Below, piece after piece: positions 34,680 to 45,700 of a DNA stretch of 64,000 nt. Source of the DNA: Antedon mediterranea (taxonomy: Eukaryota > Echinodermata > Crinoidea > Comatulida > Antedonidae). The notes beneath the pieces are model-generated. The model ran no database searches and was not told the DNA's origin. It saw nothing but the letters and a program-made list of their open reading frames with translations. The stretch spans positions 6,163,001 through 6,227,000 of the forward strand of contig NC_092670.1 of the NCBI RefSeq assembly GCF_964355755.1, read 5' to 3'. How positions within the stretch are numbered: the stretch's first letter is position 1; the number at the start of each line of letters is the position of its first letter. The position numbers were made by a program, and so were the translations under genes.

Positions 34680-37410
34680 GAAACAATTTACTATAGCACA
34701 ATTGGCATGCGCAGAACGCATTATTTGTCTCTGCGCATGTTTATTATGCAATAGTAACCATTTATGTCAAAAAATAAAAGGGTCGAAAATTGGCCATTTT
34801 TCGGAAATTTCCCTGTACTATAGTACAGGGATTTTTTCACAAAAATGGCCAATTTTCGACCTTTTTATTTTTCGATAAAACTGGTCACTATAGCACAATT
34901 GGCATGCGCAGAACGAATTATTCGTCTCTGCGCATGTTTAATATGGTATAGTAACCATTTATGTCAAAACTGGTTACTATAGCACAATTGACATGTGCAG
35001 AACCCATTATTCGTCTCTGCGCATGTTTATTATGCTATAGTAACCATTTATGTCAAAACTGGTTACTATAGCACAATTGACATGCGCAGACCCCATTATT
35101 CGTCTCTGCGCATTTATGTAAAAGTAACCAGTTTTGACTTAAATGGTTACTATAGTATAATAAACATGCGTAGAGTCGAATAATGGGTTCTGCGCATGTC
35201 AATTGTGCTATAGTAACCATTTACGTCAAATATGGTTATGAAAGCACAATTGATATGCGTAGAACACATTACTCGCCTCTGCGCATGTTTATTATGCTAT
35301 AGTAACTATAATTTATGTCAAAAAATAAAAGGGTAGAAAATCGGCCATTTTTCGAAAATTTCCCTGTACGAATAATGGGTTCAGGGATTTTTTCCAAAAA
35401 ATTGCCAATTTTCGACCTTTTTATTTTTCGATAAATCTGGTTACTATAGCACAATTGGCATGCGTAGAACCAATTACTCGCCTCTGCGCATGTTTATTAT
35501 GCTATAGTAACCATTTATGTCAAAAAATAAAAGGGTAGAAAATCGGCCATTTTTCGAAAATTTCCCTGTACTATAGTACAGGGATTTTTTCAAAAAAATG
35601 GCAAATTTTCGACCTTTTTATTTTTCGATAAAACTGGTTACTATAGCACAATTGGCATGCGCAGAACCAATTATTTGTCTCTGCGCATGTTTATTATGCT
35701 ATAGTAACCATTTATGTCAAAACTGGTTACTATAGCACAATTGAAATGCGCAGAACCCATTATTTGTCTCTGGACATTTATGTAAAAGTAACCAGTTTTG
35801 AAATAAATGGTTACTATAGCATAATAAACATGCGTAGAGTCGAATAATGGGTTCTGCGCATGTCAATTGTGCTATAGTAACCATTTATGTCAAAACTGGT
35901 TACTATAGCACAATTGACATGCGCAGAACCTATTTTTCGTCTCTGCGCATTTATGTAAAAGTAACCACTTTTGACATAAATGGTTACTATAGCATAATAA
36001 ACATGCGTAGAGTCGAACAATGGGTCGAAAATCGGCAATTTTTCAAAAATGTCCATGTACTATAGTACAGGGATTTTTTCCAAAAAATGGCCAATTTTCG
36101 ACCTTTTTATTTATTCGTCTCTGCGCATGTTTAATATGCTATAGTAACCATTTATGTCAAAACTGGTTACTATAGCACAATTGACATGCGCAGAACCCAT
36201 TATTCGTCATGTTTATTATGCTATAGTAAACATTTATGTCAAAACTGGTTACTATAGCACATTGACATGCGCAGAACCCATTATTCGTCATGTTTATTAT
36301 GCTATAGTAAACATTTATGTCAAAACTGGTTACTATAGCACAATTGACATGCGCAGAACCCATTATTCGTCATGTTTATTATGCTATAGTAAACATTTAT
36401 GTCAAAACTGGTTACTATAGCACAATTGACATGCGCAGAACCCATTATTCGTCATGTTTATTATGCTATAGTAACCATTTATGTCAAAACTGGTTACTAT
36501 AGCACAATTGACATGCGCAGAACCCATTATTCGTCATGTTTATTATGCTATAGTAAACATTTATGTCAAATATGGTTACTAGCACAATTGACATGCGCAG
36601 AACCCATTATTCGTCATTTTTATTATGCTATAGTAAACATTTATGTCAAAACTGGTTACTATAGCACAATTGACATGCGCAGAACCCATTATTCGTCATG
36701 TTTATTATGCTATAGTAACCATTTATGTCAAAACTGGTTACTATAGCACAATTGACATGCGCAGAACCCATTATTCGTCATGTTTATTATGCTATAGTAA
36801 CCATTTATGTCAAAACTGGTTACTATAGCACAATTGACATGCGTAGAACCCATTACTCGCCTCTGCGCATGTTTATTATGCTATAGTAACTATTTATGTC
36901 AAAAAATAAAAGGGTAGAAAATCGGCCATTTTTCGAAAATTTCCCTGTACTATAGTTCAGGGATTTTTTCAAAAAATGACCAATTTTCGACCTTTTTATT
37001 TTTCGATAAAACTGGTTGCTATAGCACAATGGACATGCGCATAACCCATTATTCGTCTCTGCGCATGTTTATTATGCTATAGTAACCATTTATGTCAAAA
37101 CTGGTTACTATAGCACAATTGACATGCGCAGAACCCATTATTCGTCTCTGCGCATTTATGTAAAAGTAACCACTTTTGACATAAATGGTTACTATAGCAT
37201 AATAAACATGCGTAGAGACGAATAATGGGTTCTGCGCATGTCCATTGTGCTATTGTAATCATTTACGTCAAATATGGTTACTATAGCACAATTGACATTC
37301 GTAGAACCCATTACTCGCCTCTGCGCATGTTTATTATGCTATAGTAACCATTTATGTCAAAAAATAAAAGGGTAGAAAATCGACTCTGCGCATTTATGTA
37401 AAAGTAACTA
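34680..37410. repeat. satellite of nested palindromes
   Basis: About 2.7 kb of two interleaved modules. Module 1 (~82-90 bp, roughly 20 copies, both orientations) runs ggttactatagcacaattga, then catgcgcaga, then accca ttattcg, then tctgcgcatg and ttattatgctatagtaacc. GGTTACTATAGCA/TGCTATAGTAACC and ATGCGCAGA/TCTGCGCAT pair, so each unit folds into one hairpin. In 36140-36840 a shortened 82 bp form is tandemly repeated. Module 2 (~110 bp) is described separately. The open frames in all directions are artefacts. Confidence 0.9.
34771..34882. repeat. ~110 bp palindrome module of the satellite
   Basis: Long palindrome: aaaaaataaaagggtcgaaa / tttcgacctttttatttttc outer arms, ggccatttttc/aaaaatggcc middle, and perfect centre ccctgtactatagtacaggg. 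Further copies are at about 35319-35432, 35521-35632, 36020-36112 and 36899-37012. It shares the tactatag core with the other module. Confidence 0.85.
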
Positions 37411-37492
37411 TGATCATATATAGCAATATTATCGCATAATAATTGAATATAAAAAACTTGTTATTATGGCCATTTTTCGAATAGGAAACCCA

Positions 37493-37723
37493 TCCATTCA
37501 AGTACACAATTCCCACAACAATGGTGTTTACTGTACAGCAATCTGTGATTTTAAACGTTAAATAATTTTTTACTGCCCTTCTATTAATTGTCAATAATTA
37601 TTATTATTTTATTCAATACCCACTCACTTAAACTTGTTTAGTTAATTATTATTAGAGTATTACGGTAATTTAATTTTTCGAATATTCAGGATTAAACACC
37701 CAGGAGAGACTATGTGAACACCG
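37493..37723 (+). repeat. direct repeat right of the palindromic satellite
   Basis: Partner of 34411-34632: aggaaaccc start, caacaatggtgttt, aattgtcaataattatt, and gagagactatgtgaacaccg end. It has a few small insertions relative to the left copy. Confidence 0.8.
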
Positions 37724-38580
37724 TTAAGATATATATTGAATATTATCTCTCGTAAATTACTCATTAATAAAGCTAATGACAAATAAAAGAAACATGAAAA
37801 CAAATATTTTAAACTTATTTTTAGTTAAAAATCTATGCACACACTAAATATATACAGAAAAGTGGAAATATTATTGCTAGCAATGCATTAACGGTGTCCG
37901 GACGTACAAAAATTATTCCAAAATGAACTTGTACTTGTACAAACTTCAACAACAATTGTTTGTTCAATTTCTATATATTTATTTTAAGACCGCACCGTGT
38001 ATGAACGTGTTCCACCGTTGTAGGTGTAGCTTCAATAAATATTATTATTAGTAGGACTAGTATGCTTTAATATACAGTTTTTTTAAACACGGCCATGTGC
38101 AATTTATTGCGGTTCAATGAAAATAATATAGTAAGTAAAAAAATACAGTAAACTAAAACATAGTGAGGTTGAATTAACAAAAGCACATAAATTGTTAAGT
38201 GTTTATTTATTATTGCCTCACCCTATGATATAACAAAAGTCCAGCCAAACTGACACTTAAAACTATTCAGTTGAATATGGCATATAAAGTAGGCAAACGC
38301 TTTTCTTGTTCTGCAAATTTATCAATTTTGGCCGTATTATTGTATGGATGATGTAGAGATGGTTCCGTAGATCCGTAGGGGAATTAAAGATCAAACAAGT
38401 ATAGTTTCATAGGGGAACTAATATTAGATAAAAACGGTTTAGGTGTAGGCTAGTCTGGGTTCCAGGCGGAGTTTTGTCTTATTTTAGTAAAAAGATAAAT
38501 ATTTTCACACATATGGCGTTACATATTCATAATAATAATAAATAAAGACAATGAATACAGATTTGGGGCAGGTCTAAGTG
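37724..38580. other. intergenic, no gene seen
   Basis: AT-rich sequence without a conserved frame or clear repeat. It may include the outer part of the decayed element that starts near 38600. Confidence 0.4.
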
Positions 38581-38599
38581 TAGGCCTACTCGGAGGGCT

Positions 38600-40010
38600 C
38601 AGAAATGTCGAAAGAAAACAAAGATACTTTGAAAGAGTTATTACTTGTGCGTCGTAGTGCATTCAAGAAAGATCAATGAAATAAAGCTGGAAGCAAGATA
38701 AAATGGACCAGTTTAACTGGTTTAACCCATGCTATAGGCCTACTAGGAGAAGCCTGGAATACTCAGAGTTGGTGGCAGTAATTGCCACATGACAGTAGAC
38801 ACCCTGTGTTTGTCTGGGAATTCCCGCATAACATGATTGTGAGAGATGCGTAAAGGAAGTCTGTCATCTAGGAACAAAAATCCTCACATCTAATGGACAA
38901 TTTTGGCAGGAAATTACAGTGGTTTTGTTTTGGAAACGTTTCATTGAACACTGCACTATAATCGTTGAAACATTTCCACTTGAATTAAGTCAACACATCA
39001 GGCCATATATCAACCAACTGTAGTGTTTGATGGATATGTTGGCACTTCGACAAAGGCTGCCGAACAGAGACGTAGAGCAGAGCAGATATCTTATTTGATG
39101 ATAACATGCCGACCACAACTACACAAGCAATATGTTTGGCTAACAATAACAATAAGAAGAAGAATTAATACACCATTTAGCTGATAAAATGCTAGCAGGT
39201 GGCATACACGTCAAACAAGCAGAGGCAGACACACTAATCGTTTCAACAGCGTACAGACACACAGTGGGTAATCATGTACAGTACATGTCATCATATTGGT
39301 GTCTCGGGGAACTCCTACAACTACAACCGATGTTGTGTTGCTGTCTACAATATTAATGAAATTCAGCGACACTAAGGATCACTTGATGTTTGTACATGCT
39401 GTGACACGGTTTCTGCAATCTATCGTCAAGGAAAGCGTAAAGCATTCAACAAGATTCATAAAAGACAAGAATATGAATTGATGGACACATTCACAAATAA
39501 AAGTAGTCATGATAAGGTGAGAAGAGCTGAAGAAACGTTCATTCTTAAACTATATGTAGCAGCTGAATTTAAATCACATGACGAATGCCGGCACATTGCA
39601 TAAAAACGGGCAATCTGTCGCAGTTCCTGAAGTTCAGAATTTCAGTTAGCAAGTCTACCTCCAACTACTGCGGCAGCAAAGCATTATCGTACCGCACTTA
39701 TTTAACAATTCAAGATTGGATGTGCCGAACACTACTTCATACAGAATGGGGACGGAGATTTCACCAATTGAACAGAACTTTCTGTTGCTCCTGATACTTT
39801 GCTTAATGTTGTATCATATGGTTGCAAAGAGGATGGCCATTGAAGAATTAATTGCATGTACAGTAGTTGCAAAAAACTTGGGACTATTTTGCACCTCTAT
39901 GTGCATTAAATATTTTGGGCAAACATGCAACAACACCCAACCAATAATATTAGATGATGGGCGCGAAGCAATAAACACCAATTAAATGTTGAAGATGCAA
40001 CATCAGATGA
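38600..40010 (+). pseudogene. decayed transposon ORF (EADTLI / GCDT / cysteine-rich tail)
   Basis: Frames interrupted by stops and shifts still read, in order: VVFDGYVGTSTK (39020), DILFDDNMPTTTTQA (39095), LADKMLAGGIHVKQAEADTLIV (39177-39242), the CCDTVSAIYRQGKRKAFNKI block (39395-39455), LPPTTAAAKHYRTA (39655-39697), and a tail with LLNVVSYGCKEDG and GLFCTSMC. This order, ending in a C-x-C tail, is a widespread multi-copy protein type of marine invertebrates that I take to be transposon-borne. I cannot name the superfamily. At least four frame breaks make it non-functional. Confidence 0.6.
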
Positions 40011-40732
40011 TGTATGATTGACTGTAACAAATGCCCATGCAGCTGGTTTTTATTATCATCATCAGTGCAATTGTACACAATTAAAGAGATTCTGCCCAGG
40101 CTACTGAGCGACTCAAAGATGTTTCTCCTGCATTTTTACCATTTGATTCTATATGCCTAGCAATATGTGCTCAAATTTGAGCCATAATTGAAAATTCTAA
40201 AACTACAGTATTCAAGCTTTCAGAGCTGCGTGAAACCTAATGTGCGATAATGGATACCGCGAAAACAAATTCTGGCGCAACTCTAAGACCACATTTTCAG
40301 CTTTCTTCCTGAATGGAATGAATTCTCAACACAAAATTACGGTAGAACAGATACATTACCAAGAACCAATAGCAGTGCAATGGTGCACTAACAGAGTGAT
40401 ACGTCCAACCTAGACAAGCTCGTCCAAACCGAAATTGGTACAGATGCCAGAAATGAAGGTACAGTAAAAGTATATAGGCCTACTGTACAGGTAATTTTAG
40501 CCAGAAGTTTACTGCATTGGGCAATTACCAACACACCATTTTACTTACCTGGATTTTACTTTACATTTAGATTGCCAGTATTTATAAAGAAGATATTGAA
40601 TTCTGTGTTTATATTTGTGTTGTTCTGGGTAAACAAACTTTACCTTGCCAGCCAGCTACAGTACACTCATTTCATCTAATTGTAGTCATATTTAAAGTAA
40701 CAACAACTGTCTGAGAGAGGAAGATGACCGCG

Positions 40733-42200
40733 AAGGGTTTAGAATATGGATACCAACTCAAACAGCAGGCCTTTGAAACTGAGCGTAGGAAGTTGAGAAG
40801 AATGATTGTAGCAGTTAGTGATGCCCAGAGCAATAATAGGTGGTTTTTCGTCAAACCTATTCTCAATTATTATCTCTTTTAGATAAAGAGGAATCAGCTA
40901 CCTGCCACAGTATTATTGTTGAATTTATACACAGTAAAGTAAAAGTGCAAAAGACAGCGGAAAAAAGTCATTTAACAGTAGGGATCGAGAAAATGAAAGC
41001 GAAAGTTTGATTCGATCTCATTCCTCAAGGTATTCTTCTTATTCTAAAACTTCAAGGCATTTTTCTCATTTTTCAGGCTACAAGAAGAAGCCAAAGCTGC
41101 ATCGATAAAAGCAAAACTAGTAAGATTGAGAAGCTCAAAATTAATAGAGGAGCAGCAGAGCAGAAACTTAAAATAGAAGAGGCGGCAACCGTAGTCGAGT
41201 AAAAAAAAAGTTGGCAAAAAGAGAAGCTATCTAGAAGTCTTGACAAGGGAAATTAGTATCTTTAATGTCACTTGCATCAGTCGGAAGGTTAAAATACTTT
41301 CAGTTACCATATGCAGTGAAAAGTGGAAATGGAAACATTTATTTTAAGTTTTCTTGTGTGCATCCGGTCTTGACAGAAAACAGGACAAGCAGATAGTAAT
41401 CTGTTTGTTAAACAGGACAAGCAGATAGTAATCTGTTTGTTAAACAGGACAAGCAGATAGTAATCTGTTTGTTAAACAGGACAAGCAGATAGTAATCTGT
41501 TTGTTAAACAGGACAAGCAGATAGTAATCTGTTTGTTAAACAGGACAAGCAGATAGTAATCTGTTTGTTAAACAGGACAAGCAGATAGTAATCTGTTTGT
41601 TAAACAGGACAAGCAGATAGTAATCTGTTTGTTAAACAGGACAAGCAGATAGTAATCTGTTTGTTAAACAGGACAAGCAGATAGTAATCTGTTTGTTAAA
41701 CAGGACAAGCAGATAGTAATCTGTTTGTTAAACAGGACAAGCAGATAGTAATCTGTTTGTTAAACAGGACAAGCAGATAGTAATCTGTTTGTTAAACAGG
41801 ACAAGCAGATAGTAATCTGTTTGTTAAACCTGATTGGATCACATTGCTATAAAGGCAAATGCCCAGCATTTACTACAAAATGTCAAAAGGACACTATTCC
41901 AGGATGTGTCGCACAAAGCTCCATAAAATTTAAGATTCTGAACGGCAAAGAATTTGAATCAGAACAGAACTATATGTAAACACTATAAAGCAGGTTAAAA
42001 ACAACTCTACTCAAGAGATTGGCATATAAAAGCAAAGGTAATAATATTGACTTTAAACTTGATACAGGCAGTAAAGTAAACACTATGCCACAAGATGTTT
42101 TTAACATACAGGGTTAAATACTAAGGCTGAAATTAAACCAACAAAAGTAAAGCTCATTGATTATTCGAATACCACATCCCACTTTTGTTTTTCCAAGTTG
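40733..42200 (+). pseudogene. decayed LTR-retrotransposon gag/protease remnant
   Basis: A frame at 40734 starts MTAKGLEYGYQLKQQAFETE. It is followed (40980-41200, broken) by a Ser/Arg-rich stretch and a Lys/Glu/Ala-rich coiled part, the usual opening of such polyproteins. At 42045-42105 FKLDTGSKVNTMPQDVF reads as an aspartic protease site (DTGS), with IKPTKVKLIDYS-like text after it. Stops and shifts are many. The 32 bp array at 41381 interrupts it. No LTRs were identified. Confidence 0.5.
41381..41828. repeat. perfect tandem array, 14 x 32 bp
   Basis: Unit begins caggacaagcagatagtaat and ends ctgtttgttaaa. The array is 448 bp, exactly fourteen units, and I see no difference between copies. 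Each unit has partly self-complementary ends (ttaaacag/ctgttt). Sits inside the retroelement wreck. Confidence 0.93.
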
Positions 42201-42758
42201 TAATTTGATCTACTACTACAAGAATTAGCAAGTAGAGACACAACCGAAGAATTGAGTGGATTGCATGCTTTTTGGGTTGATTTTTCAGATGTTTCACAGG
42301 CCCACTGGTCCCTTGGACTAGGCCTACCAGGTGCACATGATGGCTCAAGCAACTAGAAAAGTTCGCACGAGAGAGTAATAAAAAGTCAAAGGGAAAGCCA
42401 GGAAAGGATAGGTCTGCTAAAAATAACAATCTATGTGGAAGCTGTTTTAAGGACGTACTTGACATTGATAAAGCTTTAGAATATAACTCAGTAGATAATG
42501 GCATCATTTTACTATAAGAATAGTTCTGATAAGCTGTATACCATCTTGACTGAACTGGAAATCAATTCGAACTTTACCTTCAAACTTGCCAAGTTTGTGT
42601 TTATTTATATTATAATCATTTAGCAATAACTATAACATTTATAAGACCATGGATACGATATAACCAGCTTTACATTCAGAAGAAGGTGATTTAATTCACA
42701 CCTGGTCTTGGAAATGCATTTTATGTTGAGTGAACTGTACTGTAGGTCTATAGAGATG

Positions 42759-45700
42759 TCAGCAACGCTCAAACACTTTATAAAGATCTGGTAGATTGGC
42801 TATTTGTAAGAAGCTTGAGGTTTCTACGAGTCTATGAGGGGGCAATAGGAGGTTTCTGAATGCTGGATACAGTACATGCTCAATAGTCCAGCTCCAGTTG
42901 TACGATGGAAACTCTTCATTTTTTTCTTTTTTATTTTCCTGAAAAAGAAATTTATTCAAAGTGAAAGATAAATTTACTTCCAAAATATTTATTAGTATTA
43001 TGTTATTTAAAATGTGTTACAGTACTTACTTTCAAAGGTAGGTCTTTCTGTACTGCATAAAAGCTACTACACTCCTGACAAAAAGTATCAAAGCACTCTT
43101 TCTCACTATCCCAGCAAACCTGTGAAATGCAAATTTGAAATAATTGGCATAAATTATGAAAATTAAATCCATACTTTATTTATACAACATGAAATATGCT
43201 AAATTCAACCAATTACATACAGGCCAACACTTCCGTTTTGGCCGGTAGACTCCCGCCTGACCTATCATTGTACTTCCAGTTTTTCACATTTTCTCCCGGA
43301 TAGCAAAGATCACTAAATGTTGATGTACACTTAAACTCAAGTCAAATTTAGATATTGCAATCAATTTAATTTTTTACCATATTGTTTAAATGACAATAAA
43401 TATTATCATATTGTATAATACCATTGTTAATCTTACCTCAGTCGCTAATCTAAGTATAAACATGGGCAAACCTTGCAAAGGAGGAACGTAATCATCAAGT
43501 AGTAAAGGTATAGAACATAACATTTCTTCCTGAAATGTAATTGATAATTGAAAAGTAATATAAAACAGTAATATTATGACATAAGATAAGTTTTCCAACC
43601 CTTACAAATAAGGAGCTTTATGAATGCAAGAAATGTAAACAGAACTGATCACAGTAGATGAAGTGAGGCAAGCCATAAGCAACAATTTAAAAACTCGGGT
43701 ACTGATCTAGATTGAGATGGTGATTTTAACTGCTCTATTTCTTTTCAGTTCAGCATCTAACAAGGCCTCTCCAAACCTAGTTTCTACAATGGTTTTAACT
43801 ATTCAAACCCCTAGACTGTGCCACATGTTCCATCAATTGTAAAAAGCAGTAAATGCTGGATGGAGCACTTTATGAATGCAAGAGAGGTAAACAGAACTGA
43901 TCATAGTAGATGAAGTGAGGCAAGCCATAAGCAACAATTTAAATCCTTGGGTACTAATGGGTATTGATTCAGATGTAATTATAGGTAATACATAGACCAA
44001 CAAAAGAGGGTAAATACAATTGCTTGCATCCAGTGCTACTGGACAGTTTACTCCAAACACGATACCATTTTAAACAACACATTCTATTTTTGTTTATAAG
44101 ACAACCTAATATCAAATAAATAGAGGCAGTATTGAAGACTTTTCTCGCACTTCTATGATATTTTGGAAATGTAATACAAGTTCTAACATACCTGGTTGAT
44201 TTCAATGGAGAAATATTCTTTCATCATTTCTGCTTTAGATGTCAGAAGATCTTTGATGTAAGTGGCTAGCTCTTCTTTGGTGCCATCAGCCTCTGTCCAG
44301 CCACTTTCATCTGATTCTAGGGCTAACATAGCAAGTTCATGTATGGGCGCTGGGGTCTACACAATGGAAATTCATTAATTACAATTTTTTAAAGTAATAT
44401 GTATTCATGTATTTTTTTAAAACTTTTTTTATTTTCAATACCATTCAGCCATGTCTATATTATTTTGAACGCCTACAATAAATCTGATGTGAATACAGTG
44501 GATAGACCTTACCACATAAACTACTGTGTAATTAATTACCTGATGCTTAAACTAAGCTACCTACTGTACCCAACTACTCGGACCTCTCTCTAGGCCTCAA
44601 AAGTACCCGAGCAGTCTAGGCTATACCGGGGCAAACAGAATTTTTAACCACTTCGCATTGGTGGCTCAGGGGCACTCCCTAAGCCTAAGTAAAACAACGA
44701 AACCAATTGGTGGATTAATGGCCTTTTAATTGCGTTTTTCTCTTCGCATCGTAGTACTTCAACTACACAACGAAGCCACTTGGTGGATAATCAACGCTTT
44801 ATTAGTCTACGGTTTCAGCAAGGTAAGCGTATTTGACTTCTCACACCTGAAACCAGGAAAAAATGTACATAACCAAAGATTAACATTTTCCGACGAAGCC
44901 TTTTGGTGGATAACTTTTCTGTTATTTTATCGGATGAATCGTTTTTTGATGTTTCTATTTTCACTTTTAACATTAACTGTATCGGTATTTTATATACCAT
45001 TGGGTTGCTGAATTCTTGGAATTCCATTTGATTGAATTGTGGATACGCTTACAATTGTATTTTGTAACGTGGACGGATACAGACGAGCTCAACACGAGCT
45101 ATTTTTCGAGCAACGCGATCTTTTTGCTGGTCAGATACGGCATACAGATAACCTTCCAATATGACTTTTAGTATGGCTTCCTTTATTATCCATGCATCAG
45201 TGCTTGTTCTTTTGATTAACAATGTGAAGCATTTTCAACTTGTTGACCAATTTTTTAACGCAACCGCCGAAGAGAGATACGACATATCAGCCATTTTTAC
45301 CAGGTGCAAACATTCCAACGCTAACTTTGCGGTCGCTGCAACAAGTGTCATTTTTGTATCGCCTGCCTATATTTACAGTTCCGGAAATTATCAAACAAGG
45401 AAGAATACGTCCCACATACACCGGACTTTTGATCTTAGAGGGAAAGGCTTACTCTTTGCTATCTTGCTTAAATGTGGTGATATTTCTCCAAACCCGGGAC
45501 CCGGAATCCATCTCAATGTGGAGGAAGACTTCAATGTTTTTAAAGAAAAGGGCCTTCACTTCATTCATCTTAACGTAAGGTCAATACTGCCAAAGATGTC
45601 TGAACTCCGCCTACTCGCAATAAAAACCAATGCAGCCGTTATCTCTATATGTGAAACTATGTTGGATAATACTGTTCCTGATGCGGAGCTCAACATTGAA

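Noticed and set aside
34995-36828. Many 60-115 codon frames (IAQLTCAEPIIRHVYYAIV and similar)
   Set aside because: All are readings of the palindromic satellite in various registers; both strands give them.
41381-41828. CRISPR array
   Set aside because: Repeats are directly adjoining with no unique spacers, in a eukaryotic setting.
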